Positions 47,891 to 60,300 of a stretch of DNA of 64,000 nucleotides are shown here, in pieces. Both the position numbers and the translations under genes were made by a program. Source of the stretch: Rhytidiadelphus loreus (taxonomy: Eukaryota > Streptophyta > Bryopsida > Hypnales > Hylocomiaceae); assembly GCA_947034895.1 (NCBI GenBank), contig OX344761.1, positions 72,601,839 to 72,665,838 of the forward strand, in the 5' to 3' direction. A model generated the notes under the pieces. That model saw only the letters and a program-made list of their open reading frames with translations, did not search any database and was not told the origin of the DNA. How positions within the stretch are numbered: the stretch's first letter is position 1; every line of letters starts with the position of its first letter.

Positions 47891-48982
47891 CCTCATCTAA
47901 GCAATGTTTGGAAAAATTGTCAACTGTAGTTCAAAGTTAGCTACTGTAGTGGAATTGGGGAAAAAAATTAATTGCAATTTGAAAATATCAGCAGAAAACC
48001 AGTGAACAAATCTATAAAATTTCTACTTAGAGTAAAAAAAATAGAGAAAATAACCAGACTCGCTACTTGGAAAAAACAGAATTAAAGGAAAATAGCTGAT
48101 AAAACTCAAAAAAACTGCAGCCAAGTGACGCTCCAAGGCTGAATCTTGAACTGAGAGGCGGAAGCAATCTCTGCGAACCTTCCTAGGCGGAGAAAATCTT
48201 CACCCAATTCAAAGTTATCTTTTCCAGCGTACTTATCATCATTCCAGTTCAATCAACAAGTACAGTTCTGACACATGTACAGATCTGCTACATGTACAGT
48301 TCTAGCCTAGCCATGATTTCTTCCATCAGAAATGCTGATTTGTACACCCCCCCGCGCCCCCTAATAATAATAAAAATAAAAATAAAAATAAAAAATAAAA
48401 AATAAAAAATAAAAAACTAATAACTAAAAGGCAGGAATGCTGGATGATATTTTGTTTGGACATATTGTAGGCAAGAACTTCCGTGTGCATGGTAATTGCA
48501 TGTATCCAATTGCGACCCGTTTTTAAAAACCGACCCCTATAGATTCTTGTCTATAATGTACAATTTCCATTCATGAGATTCTAGGGTTGATTTTTTGGTG
48601 TACGTATTTTCAACATTTTGATATTGCATAGATTATTGTTACATTGTTGAATAAATGCATGTTGAGAGAATCTAGAATTCCTTTTGATTCTCAAGAAGAT
48701 CCCAACAAAACTTAAATAATTCAATATTAGGAACTATGTTCACATGCTTGTGTGGACAATTTTAGGTATAGCTATTCTCAAGAATGTAAAATCATTCAAG
48801 CGCTTGGTGTGTTTTTAACCTTCTAACGTTACAACAACCCCAAAAGGGCCAATATGTGAGTTTCAAGATTACTGTAGAGATGAAGAATGCACCCATTGGT
48901 CCATGATTTGAATCGTTTTCAGCAAAGTACCTTGGTGATAGGTAGGTCTTGTCCTTTCATGGTTTGATGGTCAACTTTTGTA
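47891..48982. other. Intergenic DNA with A-rich repeat, no gene seen
   Basis: Contains TACATGTACAG repeats near 48275-48305 and a tandem AAAAATAAA tract at 48363-48415. No frame or TIR pair recognised. Confidence 0.45.
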
Positions 48983-50331
48983 GCCCCATTGTTCTTTTAG
49001 GGGACAAATGAAAGTTAGGGCATATTCCTACGATTTCAATTTTTGGTGTAATTTTTTGAAACTTTTTGTTAAGATAGAAAAGACCTTAGCTTTGGGGGGA
49101 TATCATTTTTATTTCTATTAATACCCAAGAGAAAAATTTAGGCCATCCTAAACACAAATTTCAACTCACCATACTACAAAAGAAATCCAAAAAGATTTCA
49201 AATAAAAGATTTCAAATTTTGCTTCTTATAGATTATGTTTTTGTCAACATGGACAACTTTGGTTTGTTCCATTTATTAAGAGAAGTGATGAGAAAGTTAT
49301 GAAGTTTCTTGTTTTGTGGGCAATTAGAACATCTTCTTCAAAAAATAACTTATTAAATTCCTTTTGGAGCTCAATTTTCACATATATTTAAATAAAAAAA
49401 AGGTCTACAATATAAACTTTGATTATTAAAACAATCTTGCCATTTGGATTAGTGCATTTTAATTCTATCTTAGAGCTATAATTAACAATGTAGAGTTTTT
49501 CCCTCAATCTTGTATCTACTTTTACTTAACAATTTTCTAAAGAGTGAAAATCACATTATTTTAATAAAAAAAACCTAGACTCTTAACTCAATTTCTTATG
49601 ATAAATTTTTTTTAATTCAAAATTTGAAATGAAAGAATTGAAATTTAAAAGTATTCAAAGTCTTATAAGCTTGTTTGCCATAGTGCTAAAAAATGATCTC
49701 TTCACTTTGAACACAATTACCTTGCAATCTATGCGGTCAAAGTTCTTGAAGTTTTTTCCACACATTTTCATTATAGTATATTGTAAAATCCCATGATAAA
49801 TATTACAAAATATATATTTTTAATTATTTTTCTATTTGCACTAGAAATGGTAGCTTTGAGGGATTGACTAGTAGAAACTATGTCACAATCAACAAAAGCT
49901 AGTTGATATTTTCGTTGACTGCCATTACAAGAAATCTATCCCTTGCAAAAGGTTGCTAGTTTTGCACCTTTCTTCTCCAATTTTGTTGCAATTAGGGATT
50001 TTTTCCCTTCCAGATCTGATGTGGCATTATTGGTGCCATGTCAGCGTTACGTCAGATTGACTATTTAAAAAATTATTATTATTATTATTATTATTATATT
50101 ATTATTTTTATTGTACTTGTATTGCGTGGCTACCAAAATCAAACATTTGCAACTTTTTGGAGGGATCAAATTTCTTGTAGTGAATACAATTTTTAGAAAT
50201 TTGCGTTGTAGTTAATACAAATTTTTGAAAACTATGTTGCAGTTAACGAAAACATTAGTTAACTTTTGTTGACCAAAACACAGTTTTCTACTAGTGATTT
50301 TTTTTAAAAGAAGACCTTAAGACTTTAGGGA
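48983..50331. mobile_element. TTAA-family element carrying a nested CACTA element
   Basis: The left end (CCCCATTG..GGGGACAAATG, GGGCATATTCCTACGATTTCAA) and much of the interior follow 20054-20971. The right end is GACTTTAGGGA then TTAA (50332-50335). The CACTA element 49866-50296 interrupts it near the right end. Confidence 0.65.
49866..50296. mobile_element. CACTA-like element, 431 bp
   Basis: Ends GACTAGTAGAAACT and AGTTTTCTACTAGTG, with inner TIR AAAGTTAACT/AGTTGA and TTTTCGTTGACTGC; target duplication ATT (49863-49865, 50297-50299). An ATT triplet tract lies at 50072-50105. The first base of the left end is G instead of C. Confidence 0.75.
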
Positions 50332-50645
50332 TTAATACCTAAGAGATCAGTGTCAATTGGATGAATTATAAATGTTGTTCAAAGCTGCTTGAAACATATA
50401 AAGTAAATTCATTTTATATGCTAAAAATACAATTTTTGTGTAGTCTTCAAGAATATGACTAGCATGGTCGATCATTTGGTGCTCGATGATTTTCATCCAA
50501 GTTTCTAAATCAATTTTTATAGGAAGACAACAAAATGAAGATTTGATGTTTGGCAAATTAAATTATAGCTACAATCTCTTTTGCATTAAAAGAGTGACTT
50601 AATAAATTTGTATAATAATTCATTCATAAAATATTTAATTTTTAA

Positions 50646-51203
50646 CCCTTGATGGTAGTCCAAATTTCCAAAGTTAAGCAAATGTTTAATAAAATGCAAT
50701 TTAGAAGAGTAATTTAATGACAAATTTCAAAAAAGTTGTAAAATATGATTCATAGATCATATCCATATGGTTAGATCATCTTCTATATTAAACAATGTTT
50801 TCCAATTAAATTTGAAGCCAAAAATTGAAAATTCCTTTTAAAATTGAATGTATATTGAATATTTGTGATTCATAAGAACATTCTTTTTTTAAGTTCAAAA
50901 AGGTAAAACTCTAATCATAGTGATTCTTAAAGATTTCTATTTCTATTTTTTATTCAAGTTACTTTGAAGGATCATTTTTTGAATTGAAAAAATTGCGTTT
51001 TGATACTAAGCCTACCAATACCCTTTGAATTATAGTTGCAAAGTAAAGTCTTTAGAATTTATATTATTTTAATGTTAAAGAACAAACTAAATCTACAAAA
51101 AAATTAATGGATGAAAAAACACATTTTTGTGTACTTGAGAGTTGGGAATATTGTGTTAGTGCTCATCCATTGTTCAAAATTTGAACATCTAATCCTTAAG
51201 GGG
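50646..51203. mobile_element. Possible TTAA-flanked element
   Basis: TTAA at 50642-50645 and 51204-51207, left CCCTTGATGG, right CCTTAAGGGG. The right terminus is shared with 46399-47606. The TIR is short and imperfect. Confidence 0.45.
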
Positions 51204-51207
51204 TTAA

Positions 51208-52122
51208 ATGTTGCAATTTGAAAGTACACTAAAAAGCTATTTTGAGGGTGTCAGTACTGGTATGACATTTAAGCTGTAAAGTTTCAATATTGTTTCACCC
51301 AAAACCACTCATAAATTGGCATTTGTAGTGCAAAAGCCAAGATGGGATTTTTTTTTTTTGGCATATCTAATTATAGGATCTTTAGTAAGATTTGTATAAG
51401 AGCTTGTGGAAAACATTTCAAAAGCTTTGATAGAATAAATTATAAGATATTAGTGCTCAAAGTGGAAAAAAATTACATGCAAATAAAAGTGTATTGGAAT
51501 CTAATTCCACTTGCCCTCCAAAAAACAATTAAAAAAATCGATGTCTATGTTATAATCATAAGAATTGACTTCTATGTACAAAATTGACCAAACTTTGTAA
51601 AAAAGACAAAAGAATTTTTGGAATTTTGTATAAAAGTGTGCATTATTTGCAAGAGAAGAATTGGAATTGTTAACTTGCAAAATTTTAGGGAGAGAGGCTA
51701 GTAAAAAACAAGGATCCAAGTTTCCAACTTCCAAAAACTATTTAAAATATTGAACTTGAACTTTTTGGTTCCTTTTTGTTTGGCAACAAGGCAAATCTAA
51801 TCTTAAAATGTAATTTCTCCCTACTCACATAGAAGTAAAAACATCATGAAACTTGGCAAAGGCAATTCCAATTCTAAAAACTTCTAATTTTTTTTTTAAT
51901 ACGACTCTAAATTGAAGTTTGCTTTATATATGCTTAGTTGCTATTAAGGTAAATACACCCATAATCAATAGAAACTCCAAATGCAATTTGAATCTACATT
52001 TGCACCCAAAAGGATCATTTTTCCTAAATGTTGATTTTACAAGATTCACACAATCAAAACATGAAAATCTATGTTAGAGCCTATTGTTGTTTTTTGGTAC
52101 ATCTACAAATAGAACTTTGAAA
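51208..52122. other. AT-rich intergenic DNA, nothing recognised
   Basis: No TIR pair, conserved frame or match to other parts that I could establish. Confidence 0.4.
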
Positions 52123-52295
52123 CACTAGAAGAAACATGTATTTTTCATGATGCATTTTTTGTGATGTCCAACTGTTTTTATGTCAACAATGACATCAAAC
52201 ATAGCATTAAGATGTTAGTTGCAACATCAAATGAAACATAAAAATAAGTGGACGTCATAAAAATGTCTTAAGAAAAACATGGGTTTCTTCTAGTA
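52123..52295. mobile_element. Miniature CACTA-like element
   Basis: A 173-bp element with ends CACTAGAAGAAACATG and CATGGGTTTCTTCTAGTA; AAA on both flanks (52120-52122, 52296-52298). The interior contains GATGTC/GACATC motifs. Confidence 0.65.
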
Positions 52296-52534
52296 AAAAT
52301 TCATAACTTAAGGGTCGTTTATACCCAAACCAAAGGTGAGGACATCTTGAATTCTCAAAGTAGTGATTGGTTGAGAGATAGATAGTGATCCAAGTTGGAC
52401 TTACACTTTGGTCAAGGCCTCTACCATTCCTCATGGATGTGAAGTCCATTTGGAATCCTACATAGGTAAAACAAATGAAGTTTTGCCAATGTTTAAGACC
52501 TTTTTTCTTGCCCAACTCTTGAAGGTAGACTTAA

Positions 52535-53476
52535 CCTCTAAATGTCAAAGACTATGTTTTCACCAAAATTGCTCCAAATCTGTCATTTCTAGGACAAGTA
52601 CCAAATTTTAGAAAACAAAATTTTTAGAAACATGTAATCAAAGGATCTTGTAGTACACTGGTTTTTGAAGATGTGGAAAAAATTTCAGAATTTTCCATAG
52701 TGTAGATTGCAGGATATTAATGTTTGAAGTGACAAAAATCCTTTTTTTGGCCCTGTTAAAATACGGGAAGCTGCACTTTGCAAGGTCACATTTGTATGAA
52801 AAAATGTCCAAAATGGTTGTTATTCTTTGGATTCCTTCTTCAAGGCAAGTTGACTACATGCTAGAAAATTTTCAGATCATTTGAAATTGTACAACATATA
52901 GGAAAAAAAGAGTAAGTAGAAAGGAGTAGAGAATGTTTAAAAATACTAAATTGTTAACAATTTATTTATGAAATTGAAAAATGCCAATCCACTGGTTGTA
53001 ATGTTGCAATAAAAAATATACACTTAATGTTTTTATTTTTTTCCAAAAATATTTAAAAGTGAGTTAAATAAAGGACTTCAAAGTTTATTTTAGAGTAGAG
53101 ATTCTATAACTACCCACAAACTAACCCAAACTAAAATTCCTCATAACTTTCATCTCATTAATCAAAATGGAATGATTCAAAGCTTACTACATATGTATAA
53201 ATCTAGAGAATCAATTTCAAATTTTTATTTAAAAAAAAAATGGTTTTCAAAGAAGTTTTTTTTTTGCTCGGGCTATCTGCCGAACACTTAAAATTACATA
53301 TCATGCAATAACTTTTGAACCATGTAGTCAAAAGTTATGAAAATTTTTGGGCCGTAAAGTTACTCCTCAGGCACATGTTGTGTGGAAATTTCAAAGAAAA
53401 AAAATAAAAATTCCATTTGTAGTGAGATGCCCCAAATTGCTATGTTGCCAAAAACCGGAATTTGGTCCTTTAGGGG
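52535..53476. mobile_element. TTAA-flanked element, diverged
   Basis: TTAA at 52531-52534 and 53477-53480. Ends CCTCTAAATGTC and TTTGGTCCTTTAGGGG; the right end equals the TIR of 20054-20971 (CCCCTAAAGGACCA inverse). About 942 bp, non-coding. Confidence 0.6.
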
Positions 53477-53874
53477 TTAATGGAATTCTAGGATACTATG
53501 ATGGGCTAATTCTCACAATTGTAGATAGACATTATATAGATCTTGCAATTCACTTTATCGGATCTGATAATATATAAATAATGCCATACTATAGTCTCTC
53601 TTGGGTTTAAACCTAGACCATGCAAAATAACATAACTATTTTTTGTTGTGGGCTCCCACTTCCTATAGTCACATCTAACAAAGTAGTGTACTTTTGAGAA
53701 CTTTATTTCCTTAGTCCGACTTTGGTGTAAACCACCCCTTCTTCATACAATGGTCAAACAACACATACTAAAGTGTGTTGGAATCCTCTTCCAAGTACCA
53801 ATAAGAATTCATGTTTAATAATAGTAACCACGTGCTCAGTTGTAATTGTTGACGGTTTACAGGAGTGCATACCT

Positions 53875-55433
53875 TAGGGCCGGTATACACTTGGGGCCGG
53901 ATTGAAGGCCGGCCGGAACTCTCCAAGTTTGAACCAATGGGATTGCTCAATTTCTCCAAATCCGGCCCAAGGGCTTTATACTTGGGGCCGGATGGAACCA
54001 CCACTCATCCTACGTGTCGCCTTAGGTGGCATGGTTTTGGCGCCAAACCATCCGGCCCCAAGGGAGCAATCGGGCCAAGGTTTTTGGTGGCCCGATTTCC
54101 CATCTAGGGCCGGATTGGTGTCACATTCGTCTCCTCCGTTGGATCGGACAAATCTCCACCGTCTACCATGCAAGGGCTTTTCTTTTCTTTTTTATTACAT
54201 TTTTTTATTAACAGTGAGGTAAATCCCATCTGGTTGAGTCATCTGGTTGTGATACAGATACTGAGTTAATAATGAATTTTATTGTTAATACTGAAATTTT
54301 TGTTAATACTGAATTTTTGTTAATACTGAATTTTATTGTTAATACTGAATTTTATTATTAATGATGAATTTTATTGTTAATAATGAATTTTATTATTAAT
54401 AATGAATTTTATTGTTATTAACCATTGCAATTGTAACAATAATGTCTTTGCAATTGTTTTAGCATGAGGTATTAATAATTAATTTTTTTGGTGTAGACAC
54501 AAATTACATACTATGTTATAGACACTAATTTTGATAAATTACATGCTTAATAAGTAAATTTTTTATATGGACACAAATCTATAAATGAAAGTCATTGTTG
54601 AAGTTATGCTAGAAACTTTGACATCTACAAGATAATGTGTGTTTTTATCAATTTTGATGACAAATACTTGAAAAAAGAATATGGTAAGGAAAAATTATGC
54701 TACTAGAAATAACATGTATGGTAAAACTTGATTTACATTTATCATTGAATTCATTCAAGTTTTCATAATAAAAAATTTCATGCTTTTCTTTAAAATAAAC
54801 TAAGAATATAGATTTGATAAAGAGATTAAAAAAAATTATATGTTTTCTTGAATTGTATGTTTAATAAATGACAACTATTATGGGGCTACAAATCTTTTTT
54901 CAATGTCAACTCTAGTTTTAGTGTAAAAAAAAAGAGTTTCAAAAGAAGTCAAAGAACTTCCTTTTTCCAAATAGAAAAAGGAAGAGAGTGGAAAAGGTTA
55001 ACAAAAATAAAAAAACTCTCTCTTCCATTTTGAAATAGGTAAAGTAGGAATAAAAAGGAAAAGTCTAAAGAATTCTAAATTTTTTTTTCCTATATTTGAA
55101 ATAGAATAAATAGAAAAGAAAAACTTTTTTTTTTCTAAAGTATAAAAAACAATAAGAGAAAGGAAAAGATGCATGTCTTAAATTTTTTTAATTGAGCATT
55201 TCAAAAATTCAAGAGTGTAGTAATCAAGAATTCGGCCTTAGAATCGGGCCCCAAGGGCTTTACATTGCTTGGGGCCGGAGTGATGAATTGCAATCCGGCC
55301 CCAGAATTCGGCCTCAACCACTTTACATTATCTGGGGCCGGAGTGGTGATTTGGGGCCGGATTGTGGGCCGGATTGGAGGCAAATCGGGCCGGCCTTCCA
55401 TCCAGCCCCAGGCCGTGTATATACCCACCCTTA
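53875..55433. mobile_element. GGGCCGGA-rich TIR element
   Basis: About 1.56 kb. Both ends are packed with GGGCCGGA/TCCGGCCC motifs and carry imperfect inverted ends (TTAGGGCCGGTATACAC and GTGTATATACCCACCCTTAA; GGAAGGCCGGCC). The middle is AT-rich with a tandem repeat (54260-54420). GC-rich ends with an AT-rich core suggest a non-autonomous DNA transposon; superfamily unresolved. Confidence 0.6.
54260..54420. repeat. Tandem repeat of TTGTTAATACTGAATTTTA
   Basis: About eight imperfect copies of an 18-20 bp unit in the core of the GGGCCGGA element. Confidence 0.85.
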
Positions 55434-55639
55434 ATGTGAATATTACCTTGGTTAAGGTACGGGGTCCATAAAGCACCCATTCAAGAGCTGAAAATTAATT
55501 TTGGAAGGTTAGACTTCTAAAAAATATTTTCAGCAAATTTTCTTGAAAGACAAAACATGGAATTGGCATCGAACCCCCAAGTCATTTCATATTTTTGGGA
55601 GCTTCATAGAATTAATGATGAATTTTTGAAGTTGAAATG

Positions 55640-56060
55640 CTATGATGACTCAAAGCATCCACCTCCTAAAATGTACACTGCTGGTGCAATGAGAAAGCGA
55701 AATGTATCTCTGTGATAGAGGACGCTTTGCTTGTAGAGCCCATCATGGACCTTGTACCTTCCACAGTGTGTGTGAAGGGGATTTTGGAAGTTTGTGAATT
55801 GGTATTTTGATTGGACGATCACACACATCAGGCTCTTTGCCAAAACGTTTCCAGAGCAGATAGGCTTGAACTTCAGCATCTGACGGATGGCTGGCGTGTC
55901 TTGTGATAGCGGAATCCCACCCCACCCCACCCCATGGGAAACGGGAAAGGCGAAATGCCAACTGGAGTGAACGGGAACCTCTCCGTCCCCTGCCGCACTT
56001 CCGCGGCCACTCACCGCCCCAATTCGCTGATCTCCGCTCGCTACTTGCCGCGATGCCCAT
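55640..56060 (-). other. Possible divergent coding remnant in GC-rich patch
   Basis: Two overlapping minus-strand frames (55640-56014 and 55743-56060) are open through a locally GC-rich stretch next to the xanthine dehydrogenase leader. One contains DAEVQAYLLWKRFGKEPDV, which looks protein-like. I recognise no domain, and the GC-rich patch may simply be promoter DNA. Confidence 0.25.
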
Positions 56061-56154
56061 TCATCCCGCCCCGGATTCGTCCCAAAAGCAACACTTTGGC
56101 CTAGGCCCGAAGATATTCTTCTATAGAGCTAGCTAGCCAGAGCGTGCTCGCCAT

Positions 56155-57330
56155 CTCTTTCACACAGGCAGGCACCACAGGCAGGACTTCCGTCGCTTCT
56201 TCTCATGGTTTTTACTTTTTACTGTGCAAACTTGGGTTGTGAGCCTTTGGCGGGGCTTTGAAATGTGAGTTTGAATCGTCTCGTTTCGTCTTGTCCAGCG
56301 ACGAAATTTGCACATTGTAGCCGTTTTGTGGAGATTTATTATAGGACGAAGAGGTGATTGGGGAGCTTCGTAGGTGGAGATTGGCAAGCCATCACTCACA
56401 CAGGCACAAAGTACCGGTACTTCGCTTCTTCTCATTGCTTTACGTTTACTTTGTGAACCCGGGTTTTGACCTTTGGGCTTTGACGGAAATTTGAGTTTGG
56501 ATCGTGTCGCTCGTTTCGTCTCGTGTGGTCTAGCGAAGAATTTTTCAGCGAATTTTCCACATTGTGACTGTTTTGTGGATATATGGGAATAGGAAGTGAT
56601 TGGGGAGCTTCGTAGGCGGAGGTTGGCAGACGTACCCACCCTCTCTTTCATCACCCTCTAGTTCTGTCGCTTCTTCTCGCTGTTGTACTTTACTTCACAT
56701 TTCTGGGTTTTGAGCTTTAAGTTTTGATCGTCTCGTCTCGTCTCGACTCGTCCGGCGACGAATTTTCGGGCGAATTTTGTACAGTGCGGCCGTTTTGTGG
56801 AGATTTAGGAATAAGAGGTGATTGGGGAGCTTCACAGGCGGAGGTTAGGAGAGGTGTTCACCGTCTCTATCGTATATTCTAGTTCGCTATTTCTTGCTGC
56901 TTTGCTTTTCCTTTGCACGCTTGGGTGTTGAGCTTCGGATTTCGAATTTGAGATTTGATCGTCTGGTCTCGTTTCGTCTCGTACGGCGACGAATTTGCAC
57001 TTCGAGAGTTGCTGCGGTCATTTTTAATTTATTTAGGACGAGGAGGTGCTTGGGGTGCTTCGTATGCGGAGGTTGAGAGAGCGATCTCGAGGTGGATAGG
57101 CTACTTGCCATTTCTATCAACACTAGTTTCGTTTTGTATTGAGCGTTTGTTTTCACTTTGCTTGCGTGCATTCCGAGGTTTGGGCTTTGAGGTTCGAGAT
57201 TTCATCTTCCGGTCTCGTCCAGGGACGAATTTGGGGTCGAATTTGAACTTTGGGAGTTTCTGCGGCGGTTTTGTAAAAATTCAGGAAGAGGAATCTGGGG
57301 CGGTGTGGATGTAATTGCGACGCGGAGGAG
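56155..57330 (+). promoter_or_regulatory. Five tandem leader repeats before xanthine dehydrogenase
   Basis: A unit of about 222-243 bp occurs five times. Each has CTTCTTCTC, a GGGTTTTGAGCTT-like phrase, TCGTCTCGTTTCGTCTCG, GGCGACGAATTT and, in the first four, GATTGGGGAGCTTCGTAGGCGG (at about 56350, 56593, 56815 and 57045). The fifth runs into the ATG at 57345. I infer a reiterated promoter/5'UTR; transcription starts are unknown. Confidence 0.65.
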
Positions 57331-57344
57331 CGCAGGGAGCGAGG

Positions 57345-60300
57345 ATGGGGTCTCTAGACGCGCCTAGCATTGGAACCGAGCTCATAGCAGCCGTGGATTT
57401 TGCCAAAGAGGAGGATGCCGTTTTGTACGTCAATGGAAAGCGGTTCGCTTTGCCGCCAGACGTCGCCCATCTCACGCTTCTCGAGTATCTGCGAGGTACG
57501 TAGCCAATTGATCAACCAATTCTCATTCACATAATAGTGGCATTGTTTGTGATCGCTTAAAGCAATGGCGTTTGCACCCAACCCAATTGGAGAATTTACT
57601 GACCCTCTGTTGCTGGGGTTTTGCGATATAGGAATTGGGTTAACTGGAACCAAGCTTGGTTGCGGCGAGGGCGGGTGTGGCGCGTGCACCGTCATGCTCT
57701 CGCATTACGATTCGCAGAGCGGGAACATCGTGTAAGTACGAATTACGCATCTTGTCACGAGACGGGACGCGTACGATCACTTTTGATGTTTGGCACTATG
57801 TTTCTGAAGCTCTTTGCAGTTGCCTTGATGATTGACAATCTTTCCTGGGATGCAGAAACCGTGCTATCAATGCGTGTTTGGCGCCCATCTACTCCGTGGA
57901 AGGCATGCACGTCGTCACCGTGGAAGGAATTGGAAACCGGCGCTTGGGGTTACACCCCGTGCAGGTAATAACAATCGCCTTGGGAGGATATTGGTAGAAT
58001 TCTTTTTTTTCGTCGCTTCAGAGATTGAAGTTTATCACTCTGGCACTTGAAAATCTCACAAGTGATGATTTAGCTTTTCAAATCAGAAGTATAATGGATC
58101 CATATCCTCAGTTGAACCCATTCCTGTAGAGGGGGGAACCAAGCATCGGATATGGACAAAATGGTTATATCTCATAATAATCCTATCCTTCTTTATGATA
58201 TGCTTCTATTTAGACCCTTGCTTGTGCCTAATTGAACAAGATCCAACCATCGCCGTGAAAGTAGAGCCTCACCATGGAAAGAACATCCCTCGCCACTCCT
58301 GTGGCTCAGCATGTTTTTGAGGCTCTACTTTCACGTCACCAGTGCACAATACTTTTTGATGTAAGAATCACGATGGTCTCTTCGTCCTGATCTCAAAACA
58401 AATCCGGTAGAATGATTTTCGTTTGCCCTCGGAGGAAATTCAGTGGAATACTTGCGTACAGTGCTGTTGCTGGTTCCCTCACGGTGTGCAATTCCGGCAT
58501 CCAGGAAGCGCTAGCAAGCGCGCACGGCTCGCAGTGCGGCTTCTGCACGCCAGGGTTTGTGATGTCGATGTACTCACTCCTGCGAAGCCAAAAAGAGCCT
58601 CCGACGCAAAGCGAGATCGAGGAGTGTTTAGCAGGCAATCTTTGTCGTTGCACAGGCTACCGCCCCATCCTGGACGCCTTCCGCGTCTTCGCCAAAACAG
58701 AAACGGCGCCCTACACTAACGACGCGATCCAAGCTGCCACGGGAGGTGATACCCCTGCCCCTCATGCGAACAACGATGGCACCTCCATCTGCCCTTCCAC
58801 TGGAAAGCCGTGCTCTTGTGGAGGAAAGCTCGAAAGTTCCGTCGGGGTGAAGGACAACGTGGTGGTGCCGCGAGGAGAGCCCATCTTCCCACCCAAGCTC
58901 GTCAGCCGCAAAGTGCAGCCGCTGTCGCTCCGAGGACGCCAGGGCTTGAAATGGTTCCGCCCGACGTCGCTCTCGCAACTGCTGCAGCTCAAGAACCAGT
59001 TCCCGAATGCGAAAATGGTCGGGGGAAACACGGAAGTCGGGATTGAGACGAGGTTCAAGAATCTGTTGTACCCGGTGCTCATCGCCACCACGCACGTCCC
59101 TGAGCTTCTCAACATGAAGGTTAGTTGTGAAGAATTTGCCCTAAATGGATTTCTGCACAAACTTCTCCAAGGTTTACGAAACAGTTCATGGACAAAACGG
59201 AAGATTATGAGCTTTAGAATCAGTTATGTTGTAATCTTGTGTTTTCAAACATTAACGTCTTGTTTCTCTGCCTCTGTTCACCATGTTGAGTTCCTTGGAG
59301 ATTCCTGTGTTTTGATTTTCCTGTGGAACTAACATTTCGACATTAATGGACTACGTGGAATGTGTTGTTTTCCGAAAATGCTGCATTTTCTATGTTATCT
59401 GTTTTCAATTGCTGTTTTTTCTTGATGTTTGGCAATTTGTTGTGCCTTTCATTTGAGTTTTTTGTTTTTTGACGTGGAATGGGTTTAAACTTTCGTGTGA
59501 AAACCACAGGTCTTGGAGGGAGGCGTGGAGATAGGCGCCTCTGTGACGCTCACTAATTTGTTTGAATCGTTCTCCGAGATTGTGCGGGAGCACCCCGAGG
59601 TTGAGACCTCCGGGTGTAAGGCGGTCATCGAGCAGCTGCGGTGGTTTGCTGGCGTCCAAATTCGAAATGTGTCGTCCTTGGGCGGGAACATCGTGACCGC
59701 TAGTCCGATTTCGGATTTGAATCCGCTCTGGATTGCGGCGGGCGCCATCTTCACGGCCGTGGGGAATGGCGGGGCGACGAGGAAAATTGCGGCGAAGGAC
59801 TTCTTCATCGGTTACCGTAAGGTGGATTTGAAAGGGGATGAGATTCTCGCTAGCGTCTTCATGCCGTTCACACAGCCGCTTGAGTATGTGAAGGAGTTTA
59901 AACAAGCGCATCGCCGCGATGATGACATCGCACTTGTCAATGCAGGTCAGTGATATTGTGATGTTCTTCAAAATTAGCAAATTCATTACAGCTTTAACAC
60001 TACATTCTAGAGAAATCTTGTCAATCACCCGCTGAATTGGCATGGAAAGGATTCCTTGACTCCTTTTTTGCAAGGTTGAGCTCAAGGTGAACAATTAAGA
60101 GCTTCTTGAGACACTGAGCCACTTTTTTGACATGTGAGAGTATGTGAGCGAATTAATTTTTGCTTGATTTGTCATGACTTTTGACTCTGAGTTGGCACAG
60201 TTCGTCTCTTGTGTTATGTCTCTACTTAAGAATTTTATGAGCCATATATATAGAGCATTGTAGATTCTTCATTAAGTTTGTAGTAACATAATATATTTGG

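Noticed and set aside
48363..48415. A-rich AAAAATAAA tract as a LINE/SINE tail
   Set aside because: No target duplication or upstream promoter boxes or reverse-transcriptase remnants seen; treated as simple repeat.
56160..56654. 164-residue minus-strand frame
   Set aside because: It runs through the tandem leader repeats of XDH in one phase; composition is repeat-driven and no domain is seen.
59405..60094. 229-residue minus-strand frame
   Set aside because: Antisense to XDH exon 5, whose sense strand encodes conserved FAD-domain sequence.
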